This document shows positions 24,492 through 34,722 of a stretch of DNA of 64,000 bases, in pieces; position 1 is the first letter of the stretch; each line of letters starts with the position of its first letter. The translations under genes and the position numbers were made by a program. Under the pieces are notes generated by a model. The model saw nothing but the letters and a program-made list of their open reading frames with translations, searched no databases and was not told where the DNA came from. The stretch is from Rhexocercosporidium sp. MPI-PUGE-AT-0058. Its lineage: Eukaryota > Ascomycota > Leotiomycetes > Helotiales. Location: assembly GCA_020746875.1 (NCBI GenBank), contig JAGTJL010000003.1, forward strand, positions 3,286,001-3,350,000. The letters are read 5' to 3'.

Positions 24492-27417
24492 CCTGTACTC
24501 GATCCTTTTAATTAATAAGATAATAATATATATTTATAAAGTAAAAGTTTTCACAAAACTTAATATTTAATAAGCCTTTTACCGTATTCGCATATCTTTT
24601 AAAAGCGAAGATTATACGACCTTCCGGACTTAATATAATATATATAAGTATAAAGTCCTTTTCTTTAATTTTATAAATAATCCGGCTACTTTTCAGCGAT
24701 TTATTAACGAGATTTTAATAAAATACCTCGACGATTTCTGCGCGGCTTATATAAACGATATCCTTATATATTCGTTAACTCTCGAAAAGTATAAGATTTA
24801 CGTTAAAAAGATTATAATAATATTGTAAATATACGGACTTTAAGTAAATATTAAGAAATCCGAGTTTAACGTATAAAAAATAAAGTTCTTAAGATTTATT
24901 ATTAGCGTTAATAATATAAAAGTAAACTTAGAAAAGATTAATATAATTAAGGATTAACGACACGCCGGCAACGTACGAAGCGTATAAAATTATTTTAATT
25001 TCTATAACTTTTATTGCCGGTTTATTAAAGATTATAATTGTATTATTCGATCCCTTATAATACTTACCGGGAAAGACGTGCTTTTTAACTTCGATAACGC
25101 TTATAAAAACGCGTAGAAAACTCTCCGGGAAGCCCTTTAATCTGCGCCGGTCCTTCGCTACTATAACTTAATAAAGCAAACGCAACTAAAAACCGATTCT
25201 TTAGACGGGATCGTTACGGAAATCTTATCTTAAATATAAAAAGATTGCACTTATTACTTAATAAAATACTTTTTTAAAATTATAATAAACTCCGAGCTAA
25301 ATTATCTTATTTATAATAAAGAAATACTAGCGATTTTCCGGTTATTTAAATAATATCGCTTAGAGCTCTTAAATACTCAGAAAAATATTCTTATTTATAT
25401 AAACTACCGAGCTTTAAAATACTTTATAATTATTAAAGATTTTATTATTAAATAAGCTCGATAAGCTGAATTCTTTACGGATTTCTATTTTATAATTATA
25501 TATCGCACTAAGATAATTAATACGTTAATTAATACTTTATCTTAATAAGATTAAGACTTTATAATTACAAAAGCACGTAAATAAGCTATCCGTAATTAAT
25601 AATTAATTCCAATCGACAAAATCGACTAAAAAGTCGCCAGCGACCTTTAGCTTCCCGCCGGCGATCTTATAAATACTTATATTAAAGTCGTGAAAATAAT
25701 ACCCTTAATACTTATAAAAGCTCTTATTTCGGGGAACGGACTAAAGCCCGAGCTAAACGCAGGAATACTAATGGACTCAGAGACCCTCATTACGGAAGAA
25801 CTTAACCTAAACTTTATAATAACTTATAATATCGCCGAATATAATATTATTAATTAAGTGCTCTTAATTAATAAGTTGTCGTCGTCGCTAAAGCCTCTTC
25901 GATAAAAAGCTAAGGAATAGTCGTTAAATTACGAGTTAGCAAACGATAAGTTGCTTTTCTAAAAACGCCTGAAAATGCCTTTAAAACCGCCGGAGCTTCG
26001 CATAATATTAATTCGACACGTACACTCTCAGCCATTAGTAGCATATGCGAGGATCGGAAAAATAAAAATATTATTAAGCCGCAAATACTATTAAAATAGC
26101 CTTACTACGGATATAACTCGATACGTAGTAAATTATAATTACTTCCGGCAAAAAGCTAAAAAGATAAGACTCCTGGTTTCTTATATCCTTTGCCAATCCC
26201 CGCTCGGCTATATTAATACCTTATAATAGACTTTATAAAACTTCTATTAAATAAATACAGTTATAACTTCGCTATAATTATCGTTAATCGCCTGTCTAAG
26301 AAACCGGTCTTAATACCGTATAACGACATAATTACCGCTAAAAGTATAGCTATCTTCTTTTTCGTTTATTAGACTCGTTATTTCGGCATATTAGATTTAA
26401 TCGTTTCGGACCGCGGATTATAATTCGTTTATTTTTTTTTAAAAAAAGTATTATTATATTCTTAATATTAAAATCAAGCTTACGACGGCGTATAACTTAA
26501 ACGTCGACAATTAAATAAAAATAACGAACTAATATATTAAATAACGGCTCCGTCCTTTCTGTTATTATTACTAAGATAATTAAAGCGATTTCTTATTAAT
26601 TATAAATATTACTTAATTAACGTTACCGCATAAGTCCTTAAGCAATTTATCCCTTTTCCGGCTACTTAATAACGTTAAGCTAAAGACTTTTTGAGATTTA
26701 ATTAACTTAAAGCCTCCGGCTACGGCTATTAAGAAATTCAACCGCGAGAAAGCTTTATAAGTAGCTTTACGTATAAAAGAGGTCACCGAAGTCGTATAAT
26801 TATCCTTAAAGGACTAGCAAAAGAAAATAAAACAATTAGCGAACCGTAAGCGACGCGCCGTCGATTAAGACGCTAGCGACTTAATATTAATCGACACTTG
26901 GAACTAGAATATCGACCGGCCTTTAAAGAAGCTATTCGACAAGTAATACGGCCTTATTAAAGTAATCGCTAAAGAAGAAGAAAATTAAAAAGTTAAGCTC
27001 TTAAAAGATTAATTAATTTACCCCGTCTTCTATTTACACTCGCTCCGTAAGTACATTGATAACCCCTTGCTTAAATAAGCCAGAGCTACGCCGGCACTTA
27101 TCCAGCTATTACTTAAGTAAAATAAATAAGAAATTAAAAGCATTTTTAGTTTTAAGGTTATGCGAAATAAGCTATTCTACCGTATTAAATAGCTAAGCGC
27201 TAACGAAGATCTAGAGTAATACCTATGCTCGGATGCTATAATAGCTCCGCATATAATTAAACGATTCCACCTCGAGCATCCTAACGCTAAAAGCCCGCTA
27301 AGAGCTCTTTTAAAACAGCTAAAGGCTTATAATGCTAGTATCGACGATTATAACGACTTAAAGGACGATACGGTTATAGCTATAACTGCGCGAATATAAT
27401 TCTTTAAGAAGGAAGGG
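24492..27417 (+). pseudogene. Element C pol, RT to chromodomain segment
   Basis: The RT active site at 24748-24759 reads YIND (first Asp of the pair is Asn). RNase H and integrase follow in register with B. A chromodomain is near 27120-27200 (EIKSIFSFKVMRNKLFYRI). It ends in the polypurine tract AAGAAGGAAGGG just before the TA where DNA transposon F inserted. The 3' LTR follows after F. Confidence 0.82.
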
Positions 27418-27419
27418 TA

Positions 27420-27469
27420 ACGTCTCACCCCTAGATTCCGCCCACCCCTAGATTCCGCCCACCCTCGCT
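27420..27469 (+). repeat. Left terminal inverted repeat of F
   Basis: Starts ACGTCTCACCCC and pairs with 29204-29253 in inverse orientation. The 17-bp unit CACCCCTAGATTCCGCC occurs twice in a row, as in the right repeat; such paired units are candidate transposase binding sites. Confidence 0.85.
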
Positions 27470-27597
27470 TAACTCACCGCCACTCCTACCTACTAACTTG
27501 AATAATTAATTACTCTTCCATTCTTTAATCGATTCTCTTCAAATTTGGAATTCGCATTGTTTTCATCATAAAGCCTAAACATATTGAGTATGACATC

Positions 27598-29150
27598 ATG
27601 TCTGCGCTTGAGGAAGTCGCAAATGGCAAGTCTTTGCGAAAGGCATACTTAGAGTGGGGTATTCTAAGGTCTACACTTCGTGACCGCAACACAACGACTC
27701 AACTACGTAAAGAGGCTCTTAGTCACTTGCAAAGGCTACCTACGGTAATAGAGAATCGATTGACCAATTGGATTTTAACTCAAGAGTCTCTTAGTCATGG
27801 AGTTACGCACACACAGATTAAGGTATTTGAAGAAAAGCTTTTAGCACTTCAAGGAGACCACCTACCACTAGGAAAACACTAGATAACACGATTTTTAGCA
27901 CGTAATCCTGTTCTAAAGACTAAAAAGTAAATCTACGTCGATTCTGTACGTATCAACGCCGCTTATACCGAAGTTATTAAGCCGTGGTTTTAAAAGTTAA
28001 AGATTCCGGCTATTAAGGCCATTCTAGTTTATCAACGATAAAATATAAACGAGACTGGTATTATAAAAGGCTACGGTCTTAATAAATATATTATAAGAAA
28101 CGCTAAGAGCCGCAAGATTCAAGGAAAACAGCTAGGTTCACGTGCTTAAACGACAATCATTAAGTGTATTTCTGCAATTAAAGCTTTTACGCTACTAGCT
28201 GTAATTTACAAGGGAAAATCGGTCCAATAACAGTAATTTCCGTCTCAATTAGACGTATTCGACCAATAGCACTTTACAGCCACTGAAAATAGATAGACAA
28301 CTAATCAAATAGCCCTTAAATAGTTAGAAAAGGTCTTTATCCCTTAGACGAAACCACGTGATCATTTAGCAAGACTTCTCATTCTAGACGGCCATAAGAG
28401 TCATAAGACTACGGAATTCCTTTAGAAATGCCTTAAACACAATATATACCTTTTATTTTTACCTGCACATACGTCACACGTCTTACAACCTCTGGATTTA
28501 ACGGTTTTCTCTGTCTTAAAGCGTACCTACCGAAAAGAACTACAAAAATTAAGTTCTTTAATCGATTCTACTCCAATTAGCAAGCGTAACTTCCTCATTT
28601 GCTATTAAAAGGCACGTTAAGAAAGTATTACACCTTTTAATATTAAGGCGGGGTAAAGAACTGCGGGATTATGGCCGGTATCTATAGCCAAGCCATTAAT
28701 AAGCCCTTTGCTATTAGAAAACAGTAATAAATCGACAAATCCATCTTTTCCAAAGCCTTAAGAGACGCTAATACTACCTCCGGAAGTAACTAATACTTTA
28801 ATTAAAGTTCAGACTCTAAGAGCTAAGAAAGATTTATATATATAGATTCGTACTTTAGCTAGCGGATCACATAATTAACTTCTAACGCAACGTTTGCTTT
28901 TTAAGAAGATTATAAAGGGAATTAATAAAAGAGATTACGAATTAGGAAAGGCAAATATAAAGATCAAAGAGTTAAAAGAGAGATTAAAGCAGTTAAAGCT
29001 AAAGAAAAGGCGGAAAGTCCGAACGAGTCCAAATTCCAAGTTCGCCACAACACGTGCTATTAAAAAGGCTTAAATCGCAGCTAAAGAACGCCAAATTAAG
29101 TCTTTAGAATCAGAATCAGGAGGAGAATTAAACTCTATAATATCTTGAAT
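27598..29150 (+). pseudogene. Fot1/pogo-like transposase (DDD), degenerate
   Basis: The first 94 codons are open (27598-27882): a helix-turn-helix (LEEVANGKSLRKAYLEWGI) and start of a CENP-B-like region. The same frame then continues past stops at Gln/Trp positions. The catalytic triad is visible: first Asp changed to Asn (NETG at 28048), second intact in LILDGHKSH (Asp at 28387), third in LQPLDL (Asp at 28495). A basic C-terminal tail (KLKKRRKVRTSP) and coiled region end near 29150. Total length of about 515 codons fits the family. With the first Asp lost and several stops it should be inactive. The start at 27598 follows an in-frame ATCATG and aligns with the usual N-terminus. Confidence 0.88.
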
Positions 29151-29203
29151 AAGAGTTAGCGCAATATAGAGTTATTAAGTGTTAAGTATCAAATACTAGA
29201 ATT

Positions 29204-29253
29204 AAGCGAGGTAGGCGGAATCTAGGGGTGGGCGGAATCTAGGGGTGAGACGT
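29204..29253 (-). repeat. Right terminal inverted repeat of F
   Basis: Inverse complement of 27420-27469 with a few mismatches, ending GGGGTGAGACGT next to the TA duplication. Confidence 0.85.
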
Positions 29254-29256
29254 TAA

Positions 29257-29554
29257 TATTACGACCTCCGATACGCCTCGTATTCTAACCGATATAACTC
29301 GTAGCATCGCTGATTATACAAAGGCGCTAAGCCGAATAAAGAAGACTATTTGGCGAGCATGCGACGTATTATTATAAATAGCGTCAGACTACGCTAAGCT
29401 TTATTAAGAGAGCCCTCGTGTATTTATACTCGAGCTCTCTTTAATAAAAAGCTCTCTTTTCTTCTTTGTCTTTTCTTTTTGATTTTAAACGTAGCTTTAA
29501 GCCTAAATACAAAGCTATCTCTTATACCGTATTAACTTTTGGCCAGCCGTAATA
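29257..29554 (+). repeat. 3' LTR of element C
   Basis: 298 bp, starting TATTACGACC (TG to TA) and ending GCCGTAATA. The two ends resemble the LTRs of A and B, but the middle 150 bp differs (GCTAAGCCGAATAAAGAAGA...), so C belongs to a sister LTR subfamily. Complete copy of the truncated LTR at 1-229. Confidence 0.85.
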
Positions 29555-30960
29555 AAGTATATATTTTAAGCCAATAGACTTTAGGTTTAGCGCCGTAAAG
29601 GGATAGCGCGACTCGGATCGATTTAACTTAGCTTTGTCTTCCGGCAAAAGTAATAAATTTAAAAAGTTTATTTCTTTAAAGTCAAGAGAATTATTATAGA
29701 TGTCTATCGACCTTTAATAGTAGACGAATCTAGTAAAGGTTGAGTTATAATGAATTATGTTATGCTAAAGCTTTAAGGTATTAATTAGTCCCGAGAAATT
29801 AATAAATAGATTCTTAAGACCTTAAAATGCCTTTAAAAAACTCAAAAGAATAATATATATATTAATATTATAGTCCAATAGGCCTTAAATAACTTTTAGT
29901 GACGAGAGTCTGATCGTTTAGTTAAAGCTAATGACTTTAGTCAGAAACTCCTTTAACTTAAAATAGTAATATAATATTAAAGACGACAGCTTATGAAAAT
30001 TAAAAGCATATGTAATTTCTTTTTACGCATTCTTAAGGGAGATGTTACTTAAAAATAAAGTTTTTAAGGCCGGAAATATTACCTTAAATCGATCGGCCAA
30101 TAATTTCAAAACTTAGCTTATAAAGAAATTTTAAGAGTCATTAAAGTTAAAAGAATCTTCCTTTAATTAATTAATAAAACCAAGTCGAAGTTCTTTAAGA
30201 CGTTCCGAATTATTCTTTAGAGCGCGACTAAGAGCAGTAAATTCTTCAGACTATAAATTAGTTTATGAGATGTGTCGAAAGAAGCAGAAAGCTAAAAGTT
30301 TATGGGATTTTCGCCGTCCGTATTAATGGGGCAAGCGCCTCCCGTTATAAAGGATATAAATTCGATTAAAGTCTACTTATTCGTAATGTAGCCTCGCTCG
30401 CCAAGAATCTCGAGTGGGACACAAGTGCCTATTTCTTAACTATCGAGTTCCAGTTAATTATATTACTTCGTTATTTTAAAATAATATATGAGAGGCTCGA
30501 TGTAGACCTAAATTTCCGTAGACTTTCTTCTCTTAATTACTTAAATAATGATATTAGTGACGTTGTGAGCTTCTCTAGTCTTGGCCGTCTTTTGGATTCG
30601 GGCATTTCCACATAAAATCCCATATTTTTATAGTAAAGGCATCGCTTTTTTAAAACGTAGTAAAAACTCGATTATACTTCGACGGTCTTCACATAGTCGA
30701 GGGGATTTGTCGGCTTAGAGCGGGTTCGTAAGAAAGGTTTAACCTCGACCCTCTTAAGATGCTAGTCGTCTTTAGCTCGAATGATAATAATCTCGTAGAA
30801 TTTCCGGATGACAGCGTCATAAAGTGTCTTCAAAACTTCGCACAGTTGCTTTAGATTAGTTCTATATAGAATTTATATCCGTTAAAAAGAGGAACACGTT
30901 TTACTTTAGAGCTTATACCTGTTTAATAATTAAGTAAAAGTTGCGAAGTAATGAAGTGTG
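29555..30960 (-). pseudogene. F-box/LRR-like protein gene, RIP-degraded, split by element C
   Basis: The minus strand reads as one long protein with stops only at Gln/Trp positions and about one frame change near 30260. N-terminal part (30880-30300) includes LCEVLKTLYDAVIRKFYE, PFLRTRSKPTNPLDYVKT and SKRRPRLEKLTTSLISLF. The C-terminal part has leucine-rich stretches: NFFISQVLKLL, FKVIFPALKTLFLSNISL, ITYAFNFHKLSSLIL, AFQGLKNLFINFSGL and, near the end, LLLLPEDKAKLNRSESRYPF. I recognise this pattern as a large family of fungal F-box-like, LRR-containing proteins common in Helotiales; that match is from memory. The frame runs into the right end of element C at 29555, so C probably broke the gene and the 3' end lies left of the window. 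The start codon was not found. Confidence 0.65.
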
Positions 30961-31384
30961 GAAAGCTTTATAATAGACTACCTTAGTTTGATTGATAGCC
31001 CGGACAAGGGCTGTAAAAGAGTCTGACTAAGGTTCTTGGCTAAGGTTTTTATTATTTTAATGCTTTCCTTTGTCTTACTGACTATTTGAAAGCGCTTTGC
31101 GACGTCCGAAAAGAGATGTAAAACCAAGGGAAAAGGCTTCGATATTAGCCACGGACTAGCTTTATATTTCTAGTACCGCTAGGTCTAAAAGCCACCGATT
31201 TTAGTTGAATTTGAGAGCTAGGAGGTGCTATTGTTAATAGTTTAAAGATGTAGTCCGGATGCCGCCATAATGTCCCCTTTAGCATGGCTTCTTTATTATA
31301 ATCATAACCACGGCTTTATTAATAATGTCTTTATACTTATTAAGCATTTAATTACGTTAATAAGTTAAGGAATGCCAGTTCGAT
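30961..31384. other. Unassigned stretch between F-box relic and urease relic
   Basis: Moderately AT-rich, probably holding the 5' end of the minus-strand F-box-like gene (a short readable minus frame LAKNLSQTLLQPLSGLSIKL lies at about 30990-31050). No start, promoter or other feature can be fixed. Confidence 0.4.
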
Positions 31385-32476
31385 ATGCCTTCACCTTCGC
31401 CTACTTCTGCGATTGCTATTAAACAATGCGAAGCCTCCTTATTCTCAACTACTTCCATCAAACCTCCTTACACGAAAAACCTCACGAATACCACGGAAAT
31501 CGCAGCCCGAAAACTAACCCCCCCTATACTCGGCCAGGTAGCCGGGAGAAGCGAGCGGAGGTATGACAGGATGGTGGGGGAGGGTAATGAGCTAGACAAT
31601 TGGGATTATGCCAACAGGTTGTTGATAGTGTGTGATCATCTCTCGAAGAATATCCCGGAGGATGTAGCGTTCGCCGAGTCGCGCATCCGCGCTGAAACTA
31701 TAGCCGCTGAAGACGTGCTGCATAATCTTGGTGCTATAAGTATGATGTCTTCTGATTCACAAGCTATGGGACGATGTGGCGAAGTCATTTTAAGGACGTA
31801 GAGTACGGCGTATAAGAATAAAGTGCAGAGGGGGAGTTTAGCTAAGGACGAAGGGACGGGGGCGGATAATTTTAGGGTGAAAAGATATGTGAGTAAATAT
31901 ACTATTAATCCGGCGATTAGCCAGGGGATGAGTGAGGTTATTGGGAGTGTGGAGGTGGGCAAGTTGGCGGATTTGGTGGTTTGGGATCCGGCTTGGTTTG
32001 GGATGAAGCCGATGACGGTGGTGAAGAGTGGGTTGATTGCTCAGGCTATGATGGTATGTTTTCTACCTCTTCTTCATTTCCAGCTCTTCTCCCCTTTCTT
32101 TTCCTCTGAACCCTTATCGAAAACTTCCGCATCTCTAACAATCACTGTACTACAGGGCGATCCCAACGCCTCCATCCCAACCGTACAACCCATCCTCTCT
32201 CGTCCAATGTTCGCGCCCCTCATACCCTCCACATTCATTCTCTTCGTCTCACAATCCTCCATCACAAGCGGCGCAATCGCCTCCTACAACCTCCGTTCCC
32301 GCGTCCTACCAGTCAAAAATTATAGGAATATCGGGAAGAGGGACATGGAATTCAATGATGTGATGCCGAAGATGAGTGTTGATCCGGAGAGTTATCGCGT
32401 GGAGGCCGATGGCGTGCATGTTACGGCTGAGGCGGCGGAGAGGTTGCTATTGACGCAGGGGGGGTGTGTTCATTAG
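31385..32476 (+). pseudogene. Urease C-terminal fragment
   Basis: The protein resembles the C-terminal third of fungal urease, the Ni enzyme that hydrolyses urea. Landmarks: [20 protein letters not shown] (about 31637), [15 protein letters not shown] with the Ni-ligand Asp, [39 protein letters not shown] and a terminal LTQGGCVH. An intron at 32054-32155 splits MM from GDPN. The N-terminal two thirds, including the Ni-binding His pair and carbamylated Lys, are absent. The flap motif expected as CHHL reads CDHL. A TAG at 31799-31801 replaces the Trp after VILRT. About 45 extra residues sit before LLIVCDHL. Sequence from about 31415 aligns. It is a non-functional relic, less mutated than the transposons around it. 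Confidence 0.85.
32054..32155 (+). other. Spliceosomal intron of the urease relic
   Basis: 102 bp, GTATGT donor, CTAAC branch site at 32135-32139, TACAG acceptor. Removing it joins AQAMM to GDPNASIP as in intact ureases. Its length is a multiple of three with no stop, so unspliced translation runs through it. Confidence 0.85.
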
Positions 32477-32616
32477 GGGAGGGGGGAGGGGAGGATAAGC
32501 ATGGAGGTGAGTGATAATATAATAAAGGGCGGGAGGCGGGAGGAGGGGAAAGGGGGTGGTTGATCCTCGCTCAAACGAACGCGGCGAAGAAGGAAGGAAA
32601 TCATGATTCTGCGATA
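32477..32616. other. Intergenic, G-rich then AT
   Basis: A purine-rich stretch (GGGGAGGGGGGAGGGGAGG) follows the urease stop. No gene or clear site is seen. Confidence 0.5.
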
Positions 32617-33384
32617 CTCGTATTCCCTGTTACGTGCACACCCCGGACACATGCACACCTAATTCCCCACCAAAATACCTCACTTTAAAAATATTATAAA
32701 TAAACAACCACTTTATAATATATAATAAAATAAAATAAATATATAATTGATTTACTTATATAAGTAATTAAATTTAGTATTTTTATAAATTATACTTTTT
32801 TAAGTCTTTTACATTAAAGTTGAATTAGAATACTTTAGTAATTTAATATGCTAGTATAGAAAATAATCAAGTTTTTAATTAATTATATATAATAACTTAA
32901 ATTTAAAGGTTAAGTTAATATAATTACAAATAAGTCAAAAATGGGTTTTTTTTCTTCTTTCTTATAAATAAAATCAAAATATATTAAATAAAATTAATAT
33001 TTTCAAAAATTATGAATTAAAAAATTATAATATTATTAAACGGTACTTAATTACAAATATATTTAATCAGAAGTGCTTAAATTCATTTTATAAAGATTTT
33101 TTATTAATAACTTTCTACTAGTATCTTTAAATTCGGTTTTATTATAATAGTTATATCAACTATTAAAATTACTCGTTTTTAGCTTTAAATTACGTACTAA
33201 AATAAAATAAAACACTATATTTAAAGTCTTTAATTTAATATTATTATAATCTTATGTTCAAATTATTAAAAATTACAAAATTACATTAATAGTAACAGAT
33301 ATTATTGCAGTATAAAAAAGTAGTATTTTAGTGGGGAAATGGGTGTGCATGTGTCCGGGGTGTGCACGTAACAGGGAATACGAG
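32617..33384. mobile_element. MITE-like element with about 57-bp TIRs
   Basis: A 768-bp element bounded by TA (32615-32616 and 33385-33386). Its ends are nearly perfect inverted repeats: left 32617-32673, right 33328-33384, starting CTCGTATTCCCTGTTACGTG. The TIRs are GC-rich and well preserved, while the 650 bp between them is extremely AT-rich and codes for nothing recognisable. TA duplication suggests mobilisation by a Tc1/mariner-class transposase. F has different ends and is not its partner. Confidence 0.82.
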
Positions 33385-33497
33385 TAATGCAGCGTTCTTT
33401 CTAATAGACTAGTAATTGACATCACAACAAAAGGATGGCCGCCCTCTCAATCCTATCCTCCAAGTCCATCACACCAGGTCCTCCAAGACTGCGCCCA

Positions 33498-33522
33498 ACC
33501 ATCGCCAACCATCGCCAACCAC
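33498..33522 (+). repeat. Short tandem repeat, 10-bp unit
   Basis: ATCGCCAACC repeats about two and a half times in a pyrimidine/A-rich stretch with no supported gene. Confidence 0.7.
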
Positions 33523-33670
33523 AGAAAGAGTCCAGAATCCATATCTGCAATATCGAGCTGAATATTCAAAGATCTATTTATTGCTTGTTAGCAAACTCCG
33601 AAGTAGTTTTATAACAGAAACAAATACCTACTGACATTTGAGGCATAAGATGCTAATACAGATTTGACGG

Positions 33671-33943
33671 TCATGCAGCAGGGCAACTCGCCTTAAATGA
33701 GCGTAGCAAGTCGTCTCTTACAGCAGGTGCTGGACAACCAGCATTGCAGTAGTTACACTGCTGTGTGCCTGCTGCTGCATTGAATGTACCACCACTGCAT
33801 GCTGGTGTGCAGCTTACTGAATCCACTTTGCGATACACGCAATCGAGGCAATTATTCGGGTTGTTACAGCAAATTTGGAGAGCATTTTGTCCAACTACTC
33901 CCAAGATCAACATGCTAATTGAAAGACAGCTGAGGAGTTTCAT
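33671..33943 (-). CDS. Small secreted cysteine-rich protein (effector-like), intact
   Basis: A complete 90-residue frame. Residues 1-18 (MKLLSCLSISMLILGVVG) form a typical signal peptide; cleavage is likely just before QNALQ. The mature part of about 72 residues has ten Cys (pattern CC, C, C, C, C, C, C, C, C), as expected for disulfide-stabilised apoplastic proteins. I do not recognise the fold or family. A TATA-like box lies about 115 bp upstream (34057-34066). There is no intron in the frame. The codon composition is normal (about 50% GC), unlike the RIP-degraded surroundings. The frameshifted tandem copy at 34341 supports that this is a real gene. Small size, secretion and a repeat-rich neighbourhood are typical of fungal effector candidates, but function is unknown. 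Confidence 0.8.
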   Translation of the reverse strand: MKLLSCLSISMLILGVVGQNALQICCNNPNNCLDCVYRKVDSVSCTPACSGGTFNAAAGTQQCNYCNAGCPAPAVRDDLLRSFKASCPAA

Positions 33944-34056
33944 GGTTGTAGAATTGACGTTAAAAAGATAGAGGTGGTTTATTTAAATGAATGTCTTGAG
34001 TTGGATAAGTATGTTGAAATAGAAAGTAGCAATCCGAGTTGTTGAGAATCAAGAAG

Positions 34057-34066
34057 TATATATAGG
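34057..34066 (-). promoter_or_regulatory. TATA-like box of the secreted-protein gene
   Basis: Minus strand CTATATATAC about 115 bp 5' of the ATG. The corresponding position of the duplicate also has a TATATAAA-like box. Confidence 0.5.
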
Positions 34067-34340
34067 CCTTTATCGGGATAATTAATACACTTTCCGTAAG
34101 GGACGAAACCATCACTAGGCCGAAACTTTCTCAATCTTCTCAAACATATTCCTCGTATCCCCGATTTATACTTTCAACCATTCGAGACCCGGGATCCGAT
34201 TTCCATACACATGCTATGCCCGGTAACACTCCTCGCATATTCCTCATGAAATATCTATTTAATACTTGTCAGTAAACTGAGAAGTAGTTTCATAATAAAA
34301 AGAAATACCTAATGATATTGAAGCACAAGATGCTTGACGG

Positions 34341-34608
34341 TCATACAGCAGGGCAATCCGAGTAAAACTGGCGTAATAGGTCGCCTAGTGCACCTGCTGG
34401 ACAACCAAAAAAGCAGTAGTTACACTGCTGTGTGCCTGTTGCTGGACTAATTGTACCACCATTGCATACTGCGCAGCGTGATGAATCCACGTTACGATAC
34501 ACGCAACTCCAGCAACTACCCCGGCTTGGCACAGCAGCGTTTAATGTCGGCCGCCCCAACTACGCCCAAGATCAACATGCAAAAGGAAAGGCAGCTGAGA
34601 AGTTTCAT
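34341..34608 (-). pseudogene. Frameshifted paralogue of the secreted cysteine-rich protein
   Basis: The ATG at 34606-34608 begins a signal peptide nearly identical to the intact copy (MKLLSCLSFCMLILGVVG). The frame then meets TAG just after a run of four G at 34519-34522. Relative to the intact copy there is one extra base at this run. After it, the second frame (open from 34559 to the stop at 34341) continues the homologous part with CWSCVYRNVDSSRC and the conserved GTQQCNYC. The Cys spacing is partly changed (CFFGC for CNAGC). Either it is a recent pseudogene or a sequencing error in the homopolymer. Confidence 0.78.
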
Positions 34609-34712
34609 GGTTGTAAAATTGGAAGTGGTTTTAATAAATGTCTTGAGTTAGACAGTATATTGAAATGGAAAGAATGCGTAGGTAGCAATCCGAGTCGTTG
34701 AGAATCAAGAAG

Positions 34713-34722
34713 TTTATATAGG
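34713..34722 (-). promoter_or_regulatory. TATA-like box of the paralogue
   Basis: CCTATATAAA on the minus strand, about 105 bp upstream of the paralogue ATG, in a block shared with the intact copy. Confidence 0.45.

Larger units (their letters stand above)
27420..29253 (+). mobile_element. Fot1/pogo-like Tc1/mariner transposon F
   Basis: A 1834-bp DNA transposon flanked by TA on both sides (27418-27419 and 29254-29255), inserted in the TAA that joins the polypurine tract and the 3' LTR of element C. Its ends are inverted repeats of about 50 bp starting ACGTCTCACCCC, each containing two tandem copies of a CACCCCTAGATTCCGCC unit. It carries one transposase gene on the plus strand. Mutation load is far lower than in C, so it is a later arrival. 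Confidence 0.92.
1..29554 (+). mobile_element. Ty3/gypsy chromovirus C, host of a nested insertion tower
   Basis: This is an old Ty3/gypsy element broken into pieces by five later insertions: A, B, D, solo LTR E and DNA transposon F. Its own pieces are 1-1304, 8038-8335, 14838-15843, 23508-24168, 24492-27419 and 29254-29554. Read across the gaps they give one gag-pol in the order gag, zinc knuckle, RT, RNase H, integrase, chromodomain, in register with copy B. The left LTR is cut by the window edge; the right LTR ends at 29554. Frames are closed by many TAA/TAG codons, consistent with RIP. The right-hand duplication would be AAGTA (29555-29559); its partner lies outside the window. Confidence 0.85.
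33550..34125. repeat. Tandem duplication, copy 1 (secreted-protein locus)
   Basis: This segment and 34240-34790 are collinear, covering 3' flank, coding region and promoter. Shared flank blocks include GACGGTCAT.CAGCAGGGCAA, TGAGAATCAAGAAGT and a block from TTATCGGGATAATTAAT to CACTTTCCGTAAGGGACGAA. They are a local gene duplication, now diverged by substitutions and small indels. Confidence 0.85.

Noticed and set aside
31636..31962. 108-residue minus-strand frame over the urease relic
   Set aside because: Overlaps the recognisable urease frame on the plus strand; shadow.
33416..33634. 72-residue plus-strand frame near the secreted-protein genes
   Set aside because: Low-complexity, spans a short tandem repeat and the duplicated 3' flank; no domain, no promoter.
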